A stretch of 64,000 bases of DNA, taken from contig NZ_AP027368.1 of assembly GCF_030296015.1 (NCBI RefSeq), forward strand, positions 930,001 through 994,000, read 5' to 3'. The first letter of the stretch is position 1. Every line of letters begins with the position of its first letter. Both the position numbers and the translations under genes were made by a program. The notes below the pieces were generated by a model. It saw only the letters and a program-made list of their open reading frames with translations, searched no databases and was not told the DNA's origin. Below are positions 33,692 through 46,013 of this stretch, one piece after another. This DNA is from Ferrimonas sp. YFM (GTDB lineage: Bacteria > Pseudomonadota > Gammaproteobacteria > Enterobacterales > Shewanellaceae).

Positions 33692-35608
33692 ATGGGCAAG
33701 ATCATCGGCATCGACCTGGGTACCACCAACAGCTGTCTGGCTATCCTGGATGGCGACAAGCCTAAGGTTATTGAGAACGCGGAAGGGGATCGTACTACTC
33801 CTTCTATCATCGCCTACACCGATGACGAGATTCTCGTCGGTCAGCCTGCCAAGCGCCAGGCGGTTACCAACCCTCACAACACTCTGTTCGCCATCAAGCG
33901 TCTGATTGGTCGTCGCTTCAAAGATGAAGTGGTACAGCGTGACATCGACATCATGCCTTTCAAGATTGTTGAGGCTGACAACGGTGACGCCTGGGTTGAG
34001 GCCCAGGGTAAGAAGATGGCTGCGCCTCAGGTATCTGCAGAAGTTCTGAAGAAGATGAAGAAGACTGCGGAAGACTACCTGGGTGAAGAGGTGACTGAAG
34101 CGGTAATTACCGTTCCTGCCTACTTCAACGACTCCCAGCGTCAGGCCACCAAAGATGCCGGTCGTATCGCGGGTCTGGATGTGAAGCGCATCATCAACGA
34201 GCCTACCGCTGCTGCCCTGGCCTATGGCCTGGACAAGAAGACCGGTGACAACATCATCGCCGTCTACGACCTGGGTGGTGGTACCTTCGATATCTCCATC
34301 ATCGAGATCGACGAAGTTGAAGGTGAGAAGACCTTCGAAGTACTGGCCACCAACGGTGACACCCACCTGGGTGGTGAAGACTTCGATAACCGTCTGATCA
34401 ACTACCTGGTAGAAGAGTTCAAGAAAGAGCAGGGCATTGACCTGAAGAACGATCCCCTGGCGATGCAGCGTCTGAAAGAAGCTGCCGAGAAAGCCAAGAT
34501 CGAACTCTCCTCTGCTCAGCAGACCGAAGTGAACCTGCCTTACGTGACTGCAGATGCCACCGGTCCTAAGCACATGAACATCAAGGTAACCCGCGCCAAG
34601 CTGGAAGCCCTGGTTGAAGATCTGATCACCCGCTCTCTGGAGCCTCTGAAAGTGGCCCTGCGTGACGCCGACCTGTCCGTTTCCGACGTTCAGGACGTGA
34701 TTCTGGTTGGTGGTCAGACTCGTATGCCTAAGGTACAGGCTGCGGTAGCCGATTTCTTCGGCAAAGATCCTCGTAAGGATGTGAACCCTGACGAAGCTGT
34801 GGCCATGGGTGCTGCGGTTCAGGGTGGCGTACTGGCCGGTGACGTGAAAGACGTACTGCTGCTGGACGTAACCCCTCTGTCTCTGGGTATCGAGACCATG
34901 GGTGGCGTGATGACCTCTCTGATTGAGAAGAACACCACCATCCCTACCAAGAAGTCTCAGGTGTTCTCCACCGCCGAGGACAACCAGTCTGCCGTGACCA
35001 TTCACGTGCTGCAGGGTGAGCGTAAGCAAGCCGGCGCCAACAAGTCTCTGGGTAACTTCAACCTGGAAGGCATCCAGGCGGCTCCTCGTGGTCTGCCTCA
35101 GATTGAAGTGACCTTCGACATTGATGCCGACGGTATCCTGCACGTGTCCGCCAAGGACAAGGGCACCGGTAAAGAGCAGAAGATCACCATTCAGGCCTCT
35201 TCCGGTCTGTCTGAGGACGAGATCAGCAAGATGGTGAACGAAGCCGAAGCCCACGCTGAAGAGGACAAGAAGTTCGAAGAGCTGGTTCAGGCCCGTAACC
35301 AGGCTGATGGTCTGGCTCACGCCACCCGTAAGCAGATCGAGGAAGCGGGTGAAGAGCTGCCTGCGGACGAGAAAGAGAAGATTGAAGCGGCCATCAAAGA
35401 GGTTGAAGAGGCGACTAAGGGTTCCGATAAGGAAGCCATTGAAGCCAAGACCCAGGAGCTGATCCAGGCTTCCCAGAAGCTGATGGAGATTGCTCAGGCC
35501 AAGGCTCAGGCCGCTCAGGGTGGTGCCGAAGGCGCCCAACAGACTGAGCAGCCTCAGGACGACGTGGTAGACGCCGAGTTCGAAGAAGTGAAAGACGACA
35601 AGAAGTAA
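33692..35608 (+). CDS. dnaK: Chaperone protein DnaK (Hsp70)
   Basis: A 638-residue Hsp70, same length as in E. coli. ATPase domain motifs: [17 protein letters not shown] at the start, [16 protein letters not shown], and [13 protein letters not shown]; substrate-binding domain begins after [14 protein letters not shown], with a flexible acidic C-terminus ending in [21 protein letters not shown] precedes the ATG. It is followed by dnaJ after a hairpin terminator or attenuator. Confidence 0.99.
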   Translation: MGKIIGIDLGTTNSCLAILDGDKPKVIENAEGDRTTPSIIAYTDDEILVGQPAKRQAVTNPHNTLFAIKRLIGRRFKDEVVQRDIDIMPFKIVEADNGDAWVEAQGKKMAAPQVSAEVLKKMKKTAEDYLGEEVTEAVITVPAYFNDSQRQATKDAGRIAGLDVKRIINEPTAAALAYGLDKKTGDNIIAVYDLGGGTFDISIIEIDEVEGEKTFEVLATNGDTHLGGEDFDNRLINYLVEEFKKEQGIDLKNDPLAMQRLKEAAEKAKIELSSAQQTEVNLPYVTADATGPKHMNIKVTRAKLEALVEDLITRSLEPLKVALRDADLSVSDVQDVILVGGQTRMPKVQAAVADFFGKDPRKDVNPDEAVAMGAAVQGGVLAGDVKDVLLLDVTPLSLGIETMGGVMTSLIEKNTTIPTKKSQVFSTAEDNQSAVTIHVLQGERKQAGANKSLGNFNLEGIQAAPRGLPQIEVTFDIDADGILHVSAKDKGTGKEQKITIQASSGLSEDEISKMVNEAEAHAEEDKKFEELVQARNQADGLAHATRKQIEEAGEELPADEKEKIEAAIKEVEEATKGSDKEAIEAKTQELIQASQKLMEIAQAKAQAAQGGAEGAQQTEQPQDDVVDAEFEEVKDDKK

Positions 35609-35637
35609 TTCTTAACGTCCTTTGACCTGACAACACA

Positions 35638-35670
35638 ACGGGCGTTCGGTACCACCGACCGCCCGTTTTT
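35638..35670 (+). terminator. Terminator/attenuator between dnaK and dnaJ
   Basis: CGGGCG-TTCGGT pairs with ACCGA-CGCCCG, followed by TTTTT. No separate strong dnaJ promoter was found, so partial read-through probably supplies dnaJ. Confidence 0.8.
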
Positions 35671-35694
35671 GCGAGACTACTGACGGCTAGAGAT

Positions 35695-36828
35695 ATGTCC
35701 AAACGCGATTTCTACGAAGTGCTCGGGGTGGCGAGAGATGCCAGCGAGCGAGATATTAAAAAGGCCTACAAGCGCCTGGCGATGAAGTTCCACCCGGACC
35801 GCAATCCGGGAGATGCCAAGGCGGAGGAGAGCTTTAAGGAGGTCAAGGAAGCCTACGAGATCCTTACCGATTCCGAAAAGCGGGCTGCCTATGATCAATT
35901 TGGCCACGCTGGTGTGGACCCCAACCGTGGCGGTGGCTTCGGTGGTGGTGCCGGTGGCGATTTCGGTGACATCTTCGGTGACGTGTTTGGCGATATCTTT
36001 GGCGGCGGCCGCCGGGGCGGTCGTGCCGGTCCTGCCCGTGGCAACGACCTGCGCTACAACATGGAGCTGACCCTGGAGGAAGCGGTTAAGGGGATCACCA
36101 AGGAGATCCGCATTCCCGTTCTGGCCACTTGTGACAGCTGCAACGGCAGCGGTGCCAAGTCCGGTTCCAGCGCTCAGACCTGTGGTACCTGCCATGGCCA
36201 GGGCCAGGTTCAGATGCGCCAGGGCTTCTTCGCGGTGAACCAGACCTGTCCTACCTGTCGTGGTAAGGGCAAGGTGATCAAGGACCCCTGTGGCAAGTGT
36301 CATGGCCAGGGCCGTGTCGAGAAGACCAAGACCCTGTCTGTGAAGATCCCCGCCGGCGTGGATACCGGTGACCGCATTCGTCTCTCCGGTGAAGGGGAAG
36401 CGGGTGAAGTGGGCGCACCAGCGGGTGACCTGTATGTACAGGTGCACGTCAAAGACCACCCCATCTTCGAGCGCGATGGCAACAACCTTTACTGCGAAGT
36501 GCCCATCAGCTTTGCCACCGCCGCAGTGGGCGGCGACATCGAGGTGCCGACCCTGGACGGTCGCGTCAGCCTCAAGGTGGCTGCGGAGACTCAGACCGGT
36601 CGCATGTTCCGCCTGCGCGGTAAGGGCGTGAAGTCAGTACGCAGTCATGCGGTGGGCGATCTGATCTGCAAGGTGATCATCGAAACCCCGGTGAATCTGA
36701 CCGAGCGTCAGAAGGAGCTGTTGCGTGAGCTGGAGCAGACCATGTCCGGTTCCTCCAAGAAGCACAGCCCCAAGGCGGAAGGTTTCTTCGATGGTGTGAA
36801 GAAGTTTTTCGACGACCTGACCAGTTAA
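35695..36828 (+). CDS. dnaJ: Chaperone protein DnaJ (Hsp40)
   Basis: A 377-residue type I Hsp40. J-domain with HPD (KFHPDRN, about 31-37), a Gly/Phe-rich linker ([18 protein letters not shown]), four zinc-binding CxxCxGxG repeats ([32 protein letters not shown]) and C-terminal substrate domain. It stimulates DnaK ATPase and delivers unfolded proteins. Confidence 0.99.
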   Translation: MSKRDFYEVLGVARDASERDIKKAYKRLAMKFHPDRNPGDAKAEESFKEVKEAYEILTDSEKRAAYDQFGHAGVDPNRGGGFGGGAGGDFGDIFGDVFGDIFGGGRRGGRAGPARGNDLRYNMELTLEEAVKGITKEIRIPVLATCDSCNGSGAKSGSSAQTCGTCHGQGQVQMRQGFFAVNQTCPTCRGKGKVIKDPCGKCHGQGRVEKTKTLSVKIPAGVDTGDRIRLSGEGEAGEVGAPAGDLYVQVHVKDHPIFERDGNNLYCEVPISFATAAVGGDIEVPTLDGRVSLKVAAETQTGRMFRLRGKGVKSVRSHAVGDLICKVIIETPVNLTERQKELLRELEQTMSGSSKKHSPKAEGFFDGVKKFFDDLTS

Positions 36829-36847
36829 CCGACTGAATCCCATTTAT

Positions 36848-36879
36848 AAAAGAGCCGCTTTTAACAGCGGCTCTTTTTC
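36848..36879 (+). terminator. dnaJ terminator
   Basis: AGAGCCGC, eight-base loop, GCGGCTCT and TTTT, 20 bases after the dnaJ stop. Confidence 0.88.
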
Positions 36880-36930
36880 TTTAACATGCGGAAACCTATA
36901 AGAATCACCCATGTAACAAGGAGCGTTTCC

Positions 36931-38877
36931 GTGACCCGACTTCTTTCCTTGCTGGCCATTGTGCTGGCCCTGCCCGCCTGGGCTGCCGAGCCGCCGGTGG
37001 AGCATTTTGCCAAGGCCAGCCAGGCCTATTCAGTAAAAATCTCCCCTGAAGGGGATCACCTGGCGATGCTGACCAAGGCCGATGGCAAGCAGATAATCCT
37101 GATCCTGGACACCGACACCCTGAAGATGCGTCACGCCATCCGTTATAGGGGTAATGGCCAGGTCGGCGCCTACTACTGGGCCAGTAACGATCGCCTGGTG
37201 ACCACCAAGGAGTACCTCAAGGGCTGGATTGCCCAGCCTCAGGACTATGGTGAGCTGATGGCCGTGGATTTCAATGGCAAAAAGCCCCTCTATCTGTTTG
37301 GTTACAACTCAGGGAAATTCAGTACGGGCACTCGCCTGGCCAAGGGCTCTGATCCCATTCAGGCCTGGGGCCATATGATCGATCCTCTGCCTGAGGATGA
37401 GGACTATGTGCTGATCAAGTCCACCCCCATGAGCTCCAAGGGGGATCGCAATGCCACCGTATTCAAGGTGAACATCCACAATGGCAAACGCAAGAAGGTG
37501 GCTTACGCCCCGGTGGCTTACTCAGGTTTCCTGACAGACCATGATGGTGAGGTGCGCTTCGTTGCCGGCACCAACAACGACGGCTTCTACAAGATGTACT
37601 ACCGGGAAGGTAAGGGGGACGACTGGACCCTGTTCTACGATGAGGAGAGTAACGACGGAGACATCTATCCCCTTTCCTTTGCCTCCAAGGATGAGGTCTA
37701 TGTGCTGGATGACAACGACCACAGCCTGCAGGCACTGAAGAAGGTCAACCTGAAGACGGGTAAGAGCAAGGTAGTGTACCGCGACGATGTGGTGAACCCC
37801 TCTGGCTGGAAGTTCTCTGCCGATGGTAAAAACCTCTACGCGCTGGAGGTGGAACCCGGGTATCCCAGTTATGTGTTTGTTGACGGTAAGAGCCGTGATG
37901 CCCAGACCCTGAAGGGACTGTTGCAGGCCTTCCCTGGCCATCAGGTGGCCATCACCAGCCAAACCCTGGATGGCAATCTGGCCGTCGTACTTGCCTACAG
38001 TGACACCAACCCCGGCACCTATTATCTGTACGACCGCAAAAAGAACAATGTCCGTCCCCTGCTGGCCAGTCGCGGTTGGGTGGACAGCAAGACAGCGGCC
38101 ACGGTTGAGCCCTTCAGCTTCAAGGCCCGCGATGGCATGACCATCCATGGTTATCTTACTGTTCCTGCCGGCAAGGAGGTCAAGAACCTGCCCTTGGTGG
38201 TCAATCCTCATGGTGGCCCTCACGGCCCCAGGGATCACTGGACGTACAACGAAGAGACTCAGATGCTGGCCAGCCGGGGTATGGCGGTGCTGCAGGTGAA
38301 CTTCCGCGGCTCCGGCGGTTATGGCCGCAACTATGAGGTGGCCGGTTACCGAAACTGGGGCAGCAAGATCCAGTACGACATCATCGATGCCACCCGGCAT
38401 ATGATTGAGCAGGGCAAGGTAGATAAAGACAACATCTGCATCTACGGCGGCTCCTTCGGCGGTTACTCTGCTCTGCAGGCACCCATTCTGGCACCGGATC
38501 TGTTTCAGTGTGCCATCGGCTTTGCCGGGGTCTACGACCTGGAGCTGATGTATGAGGTGGGGGATATCCCAACCCGCAAGTCCGGCGTGCGTTACCTCAA
38601 GGACGTGGTGGGTGAGGATGACAGTAACATGAAGGCTTTCTCCCCGGTTCACAATGTGGACAAGCTGAAGATTCCGCTGCTGATCATCCATGGCGGCGAG
38701 GATGAGCGAGTGCCTATCGAGCATGCCGAGGCACTGCGCAAGGCCCTGGATCAACACAAGCTCTCCTATAAGTGGGTGGAGCTGGATAAAGAGGGGCATG
38801 GCGTCTTTGATGAAAAGACCCGAATCGAAGTCTATGGCGAGATCCTCAGTTTCCTGGACGACAATCTGAAGCTGTAG
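36931..38877 (+). CDS. S9-family prolyl oligopeptidase-like peptidase, exported
   Basis: A ~648-residue serine peptidase of the S9 family (acyl-aminoacyl/DPP-like). A signal peptide (LLSLLAIVLALPAWA) suggests the periplasm. The N-terminal ~390 residues form a beta-propeller-like region; the alpha/beta-hydrolase domain follows with nucleophile in YGGSFGGYSAL (about S508), Asp in GGEDERVP (about D591) and His in KEGHGVFD (about H623). A GTG start at 36931 is preferred because AGGAG lies seven bases upstream and gives a clean signal peptide; an ATG at 36886 lies directly on the dnaJ terminator. Confidence 0.9.
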   Translation: MTRLLSLLAIVLALPAWAAEPPVEHFAKASQAYSVKISPEGDHLAMLTKADGKQIILILDTDTLKMRHAIRYRGNGQVGAYYWASNDRLVTTKEYLKGWIAQPQDYGELMAVDFNGKKPLYLFGYNSGKFSTGTRLAKGSDPIQAWGHMIDPLPEDEDYVLIKSTPMSSKGDRNATVFKVNIHNGKRKKVAYAPVAYSGFLTDHDGEVRFVAGTNNDGFYKMYYREGKGDDWTLFYDEESNDGDIYPLSFASKDEVYVLDDNDHSLQALKKVNLKTGKSKVVYRDDVVNPSGWKFSADGKNLYALEVEPGYPSYVFVDGKSRDAQTLKGLLQAFPGHQVAITSQTLDGNLAVVLAYSDTNPGTYYLYDRKKNNVRPLLASRGWVDSKTAATVEPFSFKARDGMTIHGYLTVPAGKEVKNLPLVVNPHGGPHGPRDHWTYNEETQMLASRGMAVLQVNFRGSGGYGRNYEVAGYRNWGSKIQYDIIDATRHMIEQGKVDKDNICIYGGSFGGYSALQAPILAPDLFQCAIGFAGVYDLELMYEVGDIPTRKSGVRYLKDVVGEDDSNMKAFSPVHNVDKLKIPLLIIHGGEDERVPIEHAEALRKALDQHKLSYKWVELDKEGHGVFDEKTRIEVYGEILSFLDDNLKL

Positions 38878-38904
38878 TTTCACAGCCGATTTCGGTTAAC
38901 CTAG

Positions 38905-38933
38905 AGGGGCGCGCAAGCGCCCCTCAGTTTTTT
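38905..38933 (+). terminator. Terminator of the S9 peptidase gene
   Basis: AGGGGCGC GCAA GCGCCCCT followed after three bases by TTTTTT. Confidence 0.85.
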
Positions 38934-38945
38934 ATGGAGAACGAT

Positions 38946-39737
38946 ATGCGATTGATTGCCACCCTCTCACTCCTGGGCCTGCTGACCTCCTGTGCGACCC
39001 ATCAGTCGCCCACCGGCCGGGATCAGATGTTGCTGTTCTCTCCCCAGGAGATGGCGCAGATGGGGGATCAGTCCTTTGCCCAGATTAAGGAGAAGGAGAC
39101 CCTCTCCACCGACAAGGCCACCAACGCCTATGTCCAGTGTGTCGCCGATGGCATCATCACCGCCCTGGGTGATGACCCCAAGGCCTGGGAAGTGGTGGTG
39201 TTCGACTCGGAGCAGGTGAACGCCTTCGCTCTGCCCGGCAAACATATCGGTGTTTACACCGGCTTGCTGGAGGTGGCCAAAAACCAGGATCAGCTGGCGG
39301 CGGTGATGGGCCATGAGGTGGCTCACGTGCTGGCCAGGCACAGCAATGAGCGGGTCTCCCGCTCCCAGCTCAGCAACGCCGGCCTGCAGATTGCCGACAT
39401 CTTCCTCAAGGGCAACGCCAATAAGGATGTGTATATGGCGGGCCTGGGGCTTGGGGTTCAGGTGGGGATCACCCTGCCTTATGGCCGCACCCAGGAGAGC
39501 GAAGCGGATGTGATGGGCGCCGAGCTGATGGCCAGGGCAGGATTCGACCCTGGGCAGGCGGTGGATCTCTGGCACAACATGGCTGAGGCCAGTGGTGGCG
39601 ATGCGCCACCTGAGCTGCTCTCTACCCACCCCTCCCACAGTACCCGAATTGGTGATTTGAAGTCGTTGCAGCCCCAGGTTCAGCCGCTGTTTCAGCAGGC
39701 GCAGGGGCAGGGGGTAACACCCCGGTGTAAGCGCTGA
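38946..39737 (+). CDS. M48-family metallopeptidase lipoprotein
   Basis: A 263-residue zinc peptidase. Lipobox LLTSC (Cys16) predicts a lipoprotein; the zinc site is HEVAH (123-127) with the third ligand in ESEAD. It resembles the LoiP/YcaL/BepA group of periplasmic quality-control proteases in layout, but lacks a TPR region, so it is closer to LoiP/YcaL. GGAGA precedes the ATG at 38946. Its position among chaperone and proteostasis genes fits envelope quality control. Confidence 0.9.
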   Translation: MRLIATLSLLGLLTSCATHQSPTGRDQMLLFSPQEMAQMGDQSFAQIKEKETLSTDKATNAYVQCVADGIITALGDDPKAWEVVVFDSEQVNAFALPGKHIGVYTGLLEVAKNQDQLAAVMGHEVAHVLARHSNERVSRSQLSNAGLQIADIFLKGNANKDVYMAGLGLGVQVGITLPYGRTQESEADVMGAELMARAGFDPGQAVDLWHNMAEASGGDAPPELLSTHPSHSTRIGDLKSLQPQVQPLFQQAQGQGVTPRCKR

Positions 39738-39759
39738 CTAACCTTCATTGATTGAACCG

Positions 39760-39793
39760 AAAGAGCCCGCCGGTTTGAATCGGGCTCTTTTCC
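39760..39793 (+). terminator. Terminator of the M48 peptidase gene
   Basis: AAGAGCCCG pairs with CGGGCTCTT across an eleven-base loop, followed by T-rich sequence. Confidence 0.75.
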
Positions 39794-39866
39794 TCTCCCT
39801 CCTGTGTTCACGCCTTTCCCAAGGTGATACACTCCGCAACAGTTTTTCCCGACCGGAACCAATACC

Positions 39867-40478
39867 ATGAAGTTCGAATCAGTAGAACAGAAGGCCAGCT
39901 ACGGCGTAGGCCGTCAGCTGGGTGAGCAACTGGCCGCCAACAGCTTTGAAGGCGTAGAGATCTCTGCCGTTCAGCAGGGCCTGGCCGATGCTTTCGAAGG
40001 CAAAGACAGCCTGGTAGAGATGGCTGAGCTGCAGCAGGCTTTTGCTGTTATCTCTCAGCGTCTGGCGGAAGCCCGCGAAGCCAAGGCTAAAGAAGCCGCT
40101 TCTGAAGGCGAAGCCTTCCTGGTGGAGAACGCCAAGCGTGACGGCGTAATCACCACTGAGTCCGGCCTGCAGTACGAGATCATCAGTGAAGGTGAGGGCG
40201 ACAAGCCTGGCCTGAACAGCACTGTTGCCTGTCACTACCACGGTACCTTTATCGATGGCAACGTGTTCGACAGCTCCGTAGAGCGTGGCGAGCCCGTAGA
40301 GTTCCCTGTTAGCGGCGTTATCGCTGGCTGGACCGAAGCCCTGCAGATGATGAGCAAGGGTGCCAAGTGGAAGCTGTACATCCCTCACCAGCTGGCCTAC
40401 GGCGAGCGCGGTGCCGGTGGTGCCATCCCTCCCTTCTCCGCTCTGGTCTTCGAAGTGGAGCTGCTGGAGATTAAGTAA
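39867..40478 (+). CDS. fklB: FKBP-type peptidyl-prolyl cis-trans isomerase FklB
   Basis: A 203-residue dimeric FKBP22-like isomerase. The N-terminal dimerisation region (SYGVGRQLGEQL) and long helix rich in Ala/Glu are followed by the FKBP domain: TVACHYHGTFIDGNVFDSS, VIAGWTEALQMM and a C-terminal AYGERGAGGAIPPFSALVF. No signal peptide is seen, so it is probably cytoplasmic. It assists proline isomerisation during folding. Confidence 0.95.
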   Translation: MKFESVEQKASYGVGRQLGEQLAANSFEGVEISAVQQGLADAFEGKDSLVEMAELQQAFAVISQRLAEAREAKAKEAASEGEAFLVENAKRDGVITTESGLQYEIISEGEGDKPGLNSTVACHYHGTFIDGNVFDSSVERGEPVEFPVSGVIAGWTEALQMMSKGAKWKLYIPHQLAYGERGAGGAIPPFSALVFEVELLEIK

Positions 40479-40486
40479 GGGACATA

Positions 40487-40517
40487 AGGGGGAAGCCAAG
40501 GCTTCCCCCTTTTTTTA
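40487..40517 (+). terminator. fklB terminator
   Basis: AAGGGGGAAGCC pairs with GGCTTCCCCCTT followed by TTTTTT. Confidence 0.9.
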
Positions 40518-40620
40518 TGGACTCTCTTGGTGCCGGTTATGGGAGAGTGAGACCCCCTTTAAGTCCCCTGTCATTAGGCATATGATGGATCGGATAGTTA
40601 AAGAGAGTAGGGAGCTGTAA

Positions 40621-41433
<813 letters not shown>

Positions 41434-41434
41434 G

Positions 41435-41459
41435 AAAGGGGCTTTTTAGCCCTTTTTTT
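41435..41459 (+). terminator. dapB terminator
   Basis: AAAGGGGCT with AGCCCTTT and a seven-base T-run, directly after the stop codon. Confidence 0.85.
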
Positions 41460-41508
41460 CTACTTGCCTATATACAAATGAGACTTTGGTCGCTATAATT
41501 TCCGGAAT

Positions 41509-41539
41509 TTGCCAAAAATACAGTTTTTGCCCTTGGCAA
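41509..41539. promoter_or_regulatory. Inverted repeat in the carA leader
   Basis: TTGCCAA at 41509-41515 and TTGGCAA at 41533-41539 form a perfect dyad with 17-base spacing, 68 bases before carA and just after a TATAAT at 41493-41499. It may be an operator or a leader hairpin; it does not look like an ArgR box. Confidence 0.4.
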
Positions 41540-41606
41540 GTTGGAGGTTTACGTTCTGTACCAACGTAAAAACAATAACTTATAAATAATCTGGTGGGAG
41601 GTCAAG

Positions 41607-42746
41607 TTGAACAAAACTGCCCTATTAGTGCTCCAGGACGGCACTGTTTTCCATGGTACTTCTATAGGTGCCGATGGAAATGCTGTCGGAGAAGTCGTTT
41701 TTAACACTTCTATGACTGGTTATCAAGAAATCCTGACCGATCCTTCCTATTCACGTCAAATTGTTACTCTTACTTACCCTCACATAGGTAACACCGGAAC
41801 CAATTCCGAAGACGTCGAATCCTCAGCCATTCATGCTACCGCCCTCATCATCCGTGACCTGCCAGCCCTGGCATCCAATTTCAGAAACGAACAAACCCTT
41901 TCCGATTACCTTAAGCAGCACAATGTTGTTGGCATCGCCGATATCGATACCCGCAAGCTGACCCGGGTTCTTCGGGAGAAGGGCGCCCAGGCCGGCTGCA
42001 TCATCACCGGAGAAGCCGAGGTGGCCAAGGCTCAGGAGCTGGCTCAGGCCTTCCCCGGCCTCAAGGGGATGGACCTGGCCAAAGAGGTGACCGTCAGCGA
42101 ACCCTACAGCTGGCGTAAAGGTTCCTGGAAGCTGATGGGCGGTCTGCCCAGTGACACGCCGTCCGAGGAGCTCAAGTTCAAGGTGGTGGCCTACGACTAT
42201 GGCGTAAAGCAGAACATCCTGCGGATGCTGGTAGACCGTGGCTGTGACGTCACCGTGGTGCCGGCCCAGACACCGGCCGCCGACGTGCTGGCGATGAACC
42301 CGGACGGCATCTTCCTCTCCAATGGCCCCGGCGACCCGGAGCCCTGCGACTACGCCATCGAAGCGATTCGCCACATCCTGGAGACCGAGGTTCCTGTGTT
42401 TGGCATCTGCCTGGGGCATCAGCTGCTGGCCCTGGCCTCCGGCGCCAACACGCTGAAGATGAAGTTCGGTCACCACGGTGGTAACCACCCGGTGAAGGAC
42501 CTCGAAGGTGGCCAGGTGATGATCACCGCTCAGAACCACGGTTTTGCCGTAGACGAAGCCAGCCTGCCCGCCAACCTCAAGGCCACCCATAAGAGCCTGT
42601 TCGACGGCACCCTGCAGGGGATTCACCGCACCGACAAGCCCGCCTTCTCCTTCCAGGGTCACCCTGAAGCGAGCCCCGGGCCTCACGATGCCGCCCCGCT
42701 GTTCGATCACTTTATCGAACTGATGCAAGCCAGAGCCGCCCAGTAG
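41607..42746 (+). CDS. carA: Carbamoyl-phosphate synthase small subunit
   Basis: A 379-residue glutamine amidotransferase subunit that releases ammonia from glutamine for CarB, feeding arginine and pyrimidine synthesis. The N-terminal CarA domain ([17 protein letters not shown]) is followed by a class I amidotransferase domain with nucleophile Cys in [15 protein letters not shown] and His/Glu near [12 protein letters not shown]. The start is TTG, supported by GGGAGG five bases upstream and by family alignment; E. coli carA also uses TTG. Confidence 0.97.
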   Translation: MNKTALLVLQDGTVFHGTSIGADGNAVGEVVFNTSMTGYQEILTDPSYSRQIVTLTYPHIGNTGTNSEDVESSAIHATALIIRDLPALASNFRNEQTLSDYLKQHNVVGIADIDTRKLTRVLREKGAQAGCIITGEAEVAKAQELAQAFPGLKGMDLAKEVTVSEPYSWRKGSWKLMGGLPSDTPSEELKFKVVAYDYGVKQNILRMLVDRGCDVTVVPAQTPAADVLAMNPDGIFLSNGPGDPEPCDYAIEAIRHILETEVPVFGICLGHQLLALASGANTLKMKFGHHGGNHPVKDLEGGQVMITAQNHGFAVDEASLPANLKATHKSLFDGTLQGIHRTDKPAFSFQGHPEASPGPHDAAPLFDHFIELMQARAAQ

Positions 42747-42768
42747 TCCGGAGTGAAGAGATAGAACA

Positions 42769-45700
42769 ATGCCAAAACGTACCGACATTCAAAGCATTCT
42801 GATTCTGGGCGCCGGCCCCATTGTGATTGGCCAGGCCTGTGAGTTTGATTACTCCGGCGCCCAGGCCTGTAAGGCCCTGAGGGAAGAGGGTTACCGGGTG
42901 ATTCTGGTGAACTCCAACCCGGCCACCATCATGACCGACCCTGAGATGGCCGACGCCACCTACATCGAGCCCATCCACTGGGAGGTGGTGCGCAAGATCA
43001 TCGAGAAGGAGCGTCCCTGCGCCGTACTGCCCACCATGGGCGGCCAGACTGCGCTGAACTGCGCCCTGGAACTGGAGAAGCACGGCGTCCTCGAGGAGTT
43101 CGGTGTGCAGATGATCGGCGCCACCGCCGACGCCATCGACAAGGCGGAAGACCGGGCCCGTTTCGACAAGGCGATGAAGTCCATCGGCCTGGAGACTCCG
43201 CGCTCCGGCATCGCTCACACCATGGAGGAGGCCAACGCGGTCCTGGATCAGGTGGGCTTCCCCTGCATCATCCGTCCCTCCTTTACCATGGGCGGTTCCG
43301 GCGGCGGCATCGCCTACAACCGGGAGGAGTTTGAGACCATCTGTACCAATGGTTTGGATCTCTCCCCCACCAATGAACTGCTGATCGATGAGAGCCTCAT
43401 CGGTTGGAAGGAGTACGAGATGGAGGTGGTGCGGGACCGCGCCGACAACTGCATCATCGTCTGTTCCATCGAAAACTTCGACCCCATGGGGGTGCACACC
43501 GGAGACTCCATCACTGTCGCCCCAGCCCAGACGCTGACCGACAAGGAGTATCAGCTGATGCGCACCGCCTCCATGAACGTGCTGCGGGAGATCGGCGTCG
43601 AGACCGGTGGCTCCAACGTACAGTGGGCGGTGAACCCCAAAGATGGTCGCCTGGTGATCATCGAGATGAACCCCCGGGTGTCCCGCTCCTCCGCCCTGGC
43701 TTCCAAGGCCACCGGTTTCCCCATCGCCAAGGTGGCGGCCAAACTGGCTGTGGGGTACACCCTGGATGAGCTGCAGAACGACATCACAGGTGGCGCCACC
43801 CCGGCCTCCTTTGAGCCCTCCATTGACTACGTGGTTACCAAGGTGCCGCGCTTCAACTTCGAGAAGTTCTCCGGTGCCAACGACCGTCTGACCACCCAGA
43901 TGAAGTCTGTGGGTGAGGTGATGGCCATCGGCCGTACCTTCCAGGAGTCCCTGCAGAAAGCCCTGCGCGGCCTGGAGACCGGCATGAACGGTCTGGACTC
44001 CGTGGTCAACCTGGAGGAGAACGACTCTCTGTCCAAGATTCGCTACGAGCTGCAGGAGCCGGGTTGTGAGCGCATCTGGTTTGTGGGCGACGCCTTCCGC
44101 GCCGGCCTGTCCATGGAAGCGATTCACAAGCTGACCCACATCGACCGCTGGTTCCTGGTGCAGCTGGAAGAGCTGGTGAATCTGGAGGAGCAGGTGAAGG
44201 AGCGCGGTTTTGCCGGTCTGGATGCCGACTTCATGCGCAAGCTGAAGCGCAAAGGCTTCTCCGATGCTCGCCTGGGCCAGCTGCTGGCTCATTCCGAGTC
44301 TGAAATTCGTAAGTTGCGTCAGCGCCAGCAGGTGCTGCCTGTGTACAAGCGGGTGGACACCTGTGCCGCCGAGTTTGCCACCAACACCGCCTACATGTAC
44401 TCCACCTACGAGGAGGAGTGTGAGGCTCAGCCCTCCGACAAAGACAAGATCATGGTGATCGGCGGTGGTCCTAACCGTATCGGTCAGGGTATCGAGTTCG
44501 ATTACTGCTGTGTCCATGCCGCCCTGGCGATGCGTGAGGATGGCTATGAGACCATCATGGTCAACTGCAACCCGGAAACCGTGTCCACAGACTACGACAC
44601 CTCCGACCGCCTCTACTTCGAGCCGGTGACTCTGGAGGATGTGCTGGAGATTGCCCGCGTTGAGCAGCCTAAGGGCGTAATTGTTCAGTACGGCGGTCAG
44701 ACTCCGCTGAAACTGGCTCGTGCCCTGGAAGCGGCCGGTGTGCCCATCATCGGCACCAGCCCGGACGCCATCGACCGCGCCGAAGACCGGGAGCGTTTCC
44801 AGCAGGCGGTCGAGCGCCTGGGCCTGAAGCAGCCGGAGAACAGCACGGTGACCACTCTGGAGCAGGCGGTTCTGGATGCCGAGCGCATCGGCTACCCCCT
44901 GGTGGTGCGCCCCTCCTATGTACTGGGTGGCCGCGCCATGGAGATCGTCTACGACGAGCAGGACCTGCGCCGTTACTTCAACGAGGCGGTCAGCGTGTCC
45001 AACGAATCTCCGGTACTGCTGGACCGCTTCCTGGACGACGCCACTGAGGTGGACGTGGACGCTGTCTGCGACGGTGTGGATGTGGTTATCGGCGGCATCA
45101 TGGAGCACATTGAGCAGGCGGGTGTTCACTCCGGTGACTCCGGCTGTTCCCTGCCTCCCTACACCCTGAGCCAGGATGTTCAGGACAGGATGCGGGATCA
45201 GGTGCGCAAGCTGGCCCTGGAACTGGGCGTGGTGGGTCTGATGAACGTGCAGTTCGCGGTGAAGGACGACGCCATCTATCTCATCGAGGTGAACCCCCGT
45301 GCCGCCCGTACCGTGCCTTTCGTGTCCAAGGCCACCGGTGTGCCCCTGGCCAAGATCGCCGCCCGGGTGATGGCAGGTACCAGCCTGAAGGCGCAGGACT
45401 TCACCCAGGAGGTGATTCCGCCTTACTACTCCGTCAAGGAGGTGGTGCTGCCGTTCAACAAGTTCCCTGGCGTGGATCCCCTGCTGGGTCCAGAGATGCG
45501 TTCTACCGGTGAGGTGATGGGCGTAGGCGATACCTTCGCCGAGGCTTATGCCAAGGCGCAGCTGGGCGCCATCAAGGATGTGCCCAAGTCCGGCCGGGCT
45601 TTGCTCTCCGTTCGTCAGGGTGATAAGGCCCGGGTGGCGGATCTGGCCAGCCAGCTCATCGAGCTTGGCTACCAGCTGGATGCCACCCATGGTACCGCCG

Positions 45701-45990
45701 TGGCACTGGGGGAAGCGGGCATCAACCCCCGTCTGGTGAATAAGATCCATGAGGGACGCCCCCACATTCTGGATCGCATCAAGAACGATGAGTACACCTA
45801 CATCGTTAACACCACCGAGGGTCGTCAGGCGATTGAGGACTCCAAGCATCTGCGTCGCGGTGCCCTGCAGCACAAGGTGAACTACACCACTACCATGAAC
45901 GCGGCTTTCGCCACCTGTCTGGCTCATGCGGCCGATGACCGTGGCAAGGTCAGTTCTGTGCAGGAGCTGCATCAGCGCAGTTTGAAGTAA
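42769..45990 (+). CDS. carB: Carbamoyl-phosphate synthase large subunit
   Basis: A 1073-residue enzyme with two homologous ATP-grasp halves that make carboxyphosphate and carbamoyl phosphate, an oligomerisation domain between them and a C-terminal MGS-like allosteric domain. Visible: [19 protein letters not shown] at the start, [13 protein letters not shown] in the first half, [19 protein letters not shown] opening the second half. Length equals the E. coli enzyme. Follows carA by 22 bases as one operon. Confidence 0.99.
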   Translation: MPKRTDIQSILILGAGPIVIGQACEFDYSGAQACKALREEGYRVILVNSNPATIMTDPEMADATYIEPIHWEVVRKIIEKERPCAVLPTMGGQTALNCALELEKHGVLEEFGVQMIGATADAIDKAEDRARFDKAMKSIGLETPRSGIAHTMEEANAVLDQVGFPCIIRPSFTMGGSGGGIAYNREEFETICTNGLDLSPTNELLIDESLIGWKEYEMEVVRDRADNCIIVCSIENFDPMGVHTGDSITVAPAQTLTDKEYQLMRTASMNVLREIGVETGGSNVQWAVNPKDGRLVIIEMNPRVSRSSALASKATGFPIAKVAAKLAVGYTLDELQNDITGGATPASFEPSIDYVVTKVPRFNFEKFSGANDRLTTQMKSVGEVMAIGRTFQESLQKALRGLETGMNGLDSVVNLEENDSLSKIRYELQEPGCERIWFVGDAFRAGLSMEAIHKLTHIDRWFLVQLEELVNLEEQVKERGFAGLDADFMRKLKRKGFSDARLGQLLAHSESEIRKLRQRQQVLPVYKRVDTCAAEFATNTAYMYSTYEEECEAQPSDKDKIMVIGGGPNRIGQGIEFDYCCVHAALAMREDGYETIMVNCNPETVSTDYDTSDRLYFEPVTLEDVLEIARVEQPKGVIVQYGGQTPLKLARALEAAGVPIIGTSPDAIDRAEDRERFQQAVERLGLKQPENSTVTTLEQAVLDAERIGYPLVVRPSYVLGGRAMEIVYDEQDLRRYFNEAVSVSNESPVLLDRFLDDATEVDVDAVCDGVDVVIGGIMEHIEQAGVHSGDSGCSLPPYTLSQDVQDRMRDQVRKLALELGVVGLMNVQFAVKDDAIYLIEVNPRAARTVPFVSKATGVPLAKIAARVMAGTSLKAQDFTQEVIPPYYSVKEVVLPFNKFPGVDPLLGPEMRSTGEVMGVGDTFAEAYAKAQLGAIKDVPKSGRALLSVRQGDKARVADLASQLIELGYQLDATHGTAVALGEAGINPRLVNKIHEGRPHILDRIKNDEYTYIVNTTEGRQAIEDSKHLRRGALQHKVNYTTTMNAAFATCLAHAADDRGKVSSVQELHQRSLK

Positions 45991-46013
45991 GCTGGGTTTT
46001 TTAGCCTAACTGA

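Noticed and set aside
33650-35539. 629-codon open frame antisense to dnaK
   Set aside because: Antisense frames of strongly codon-biased genes are often open; no family resemblance.
42712-45972. 1086-codon open frame antisense to carB
   Set aside because: Mirror of carB codon bias; no start signals and no recognisable domain.
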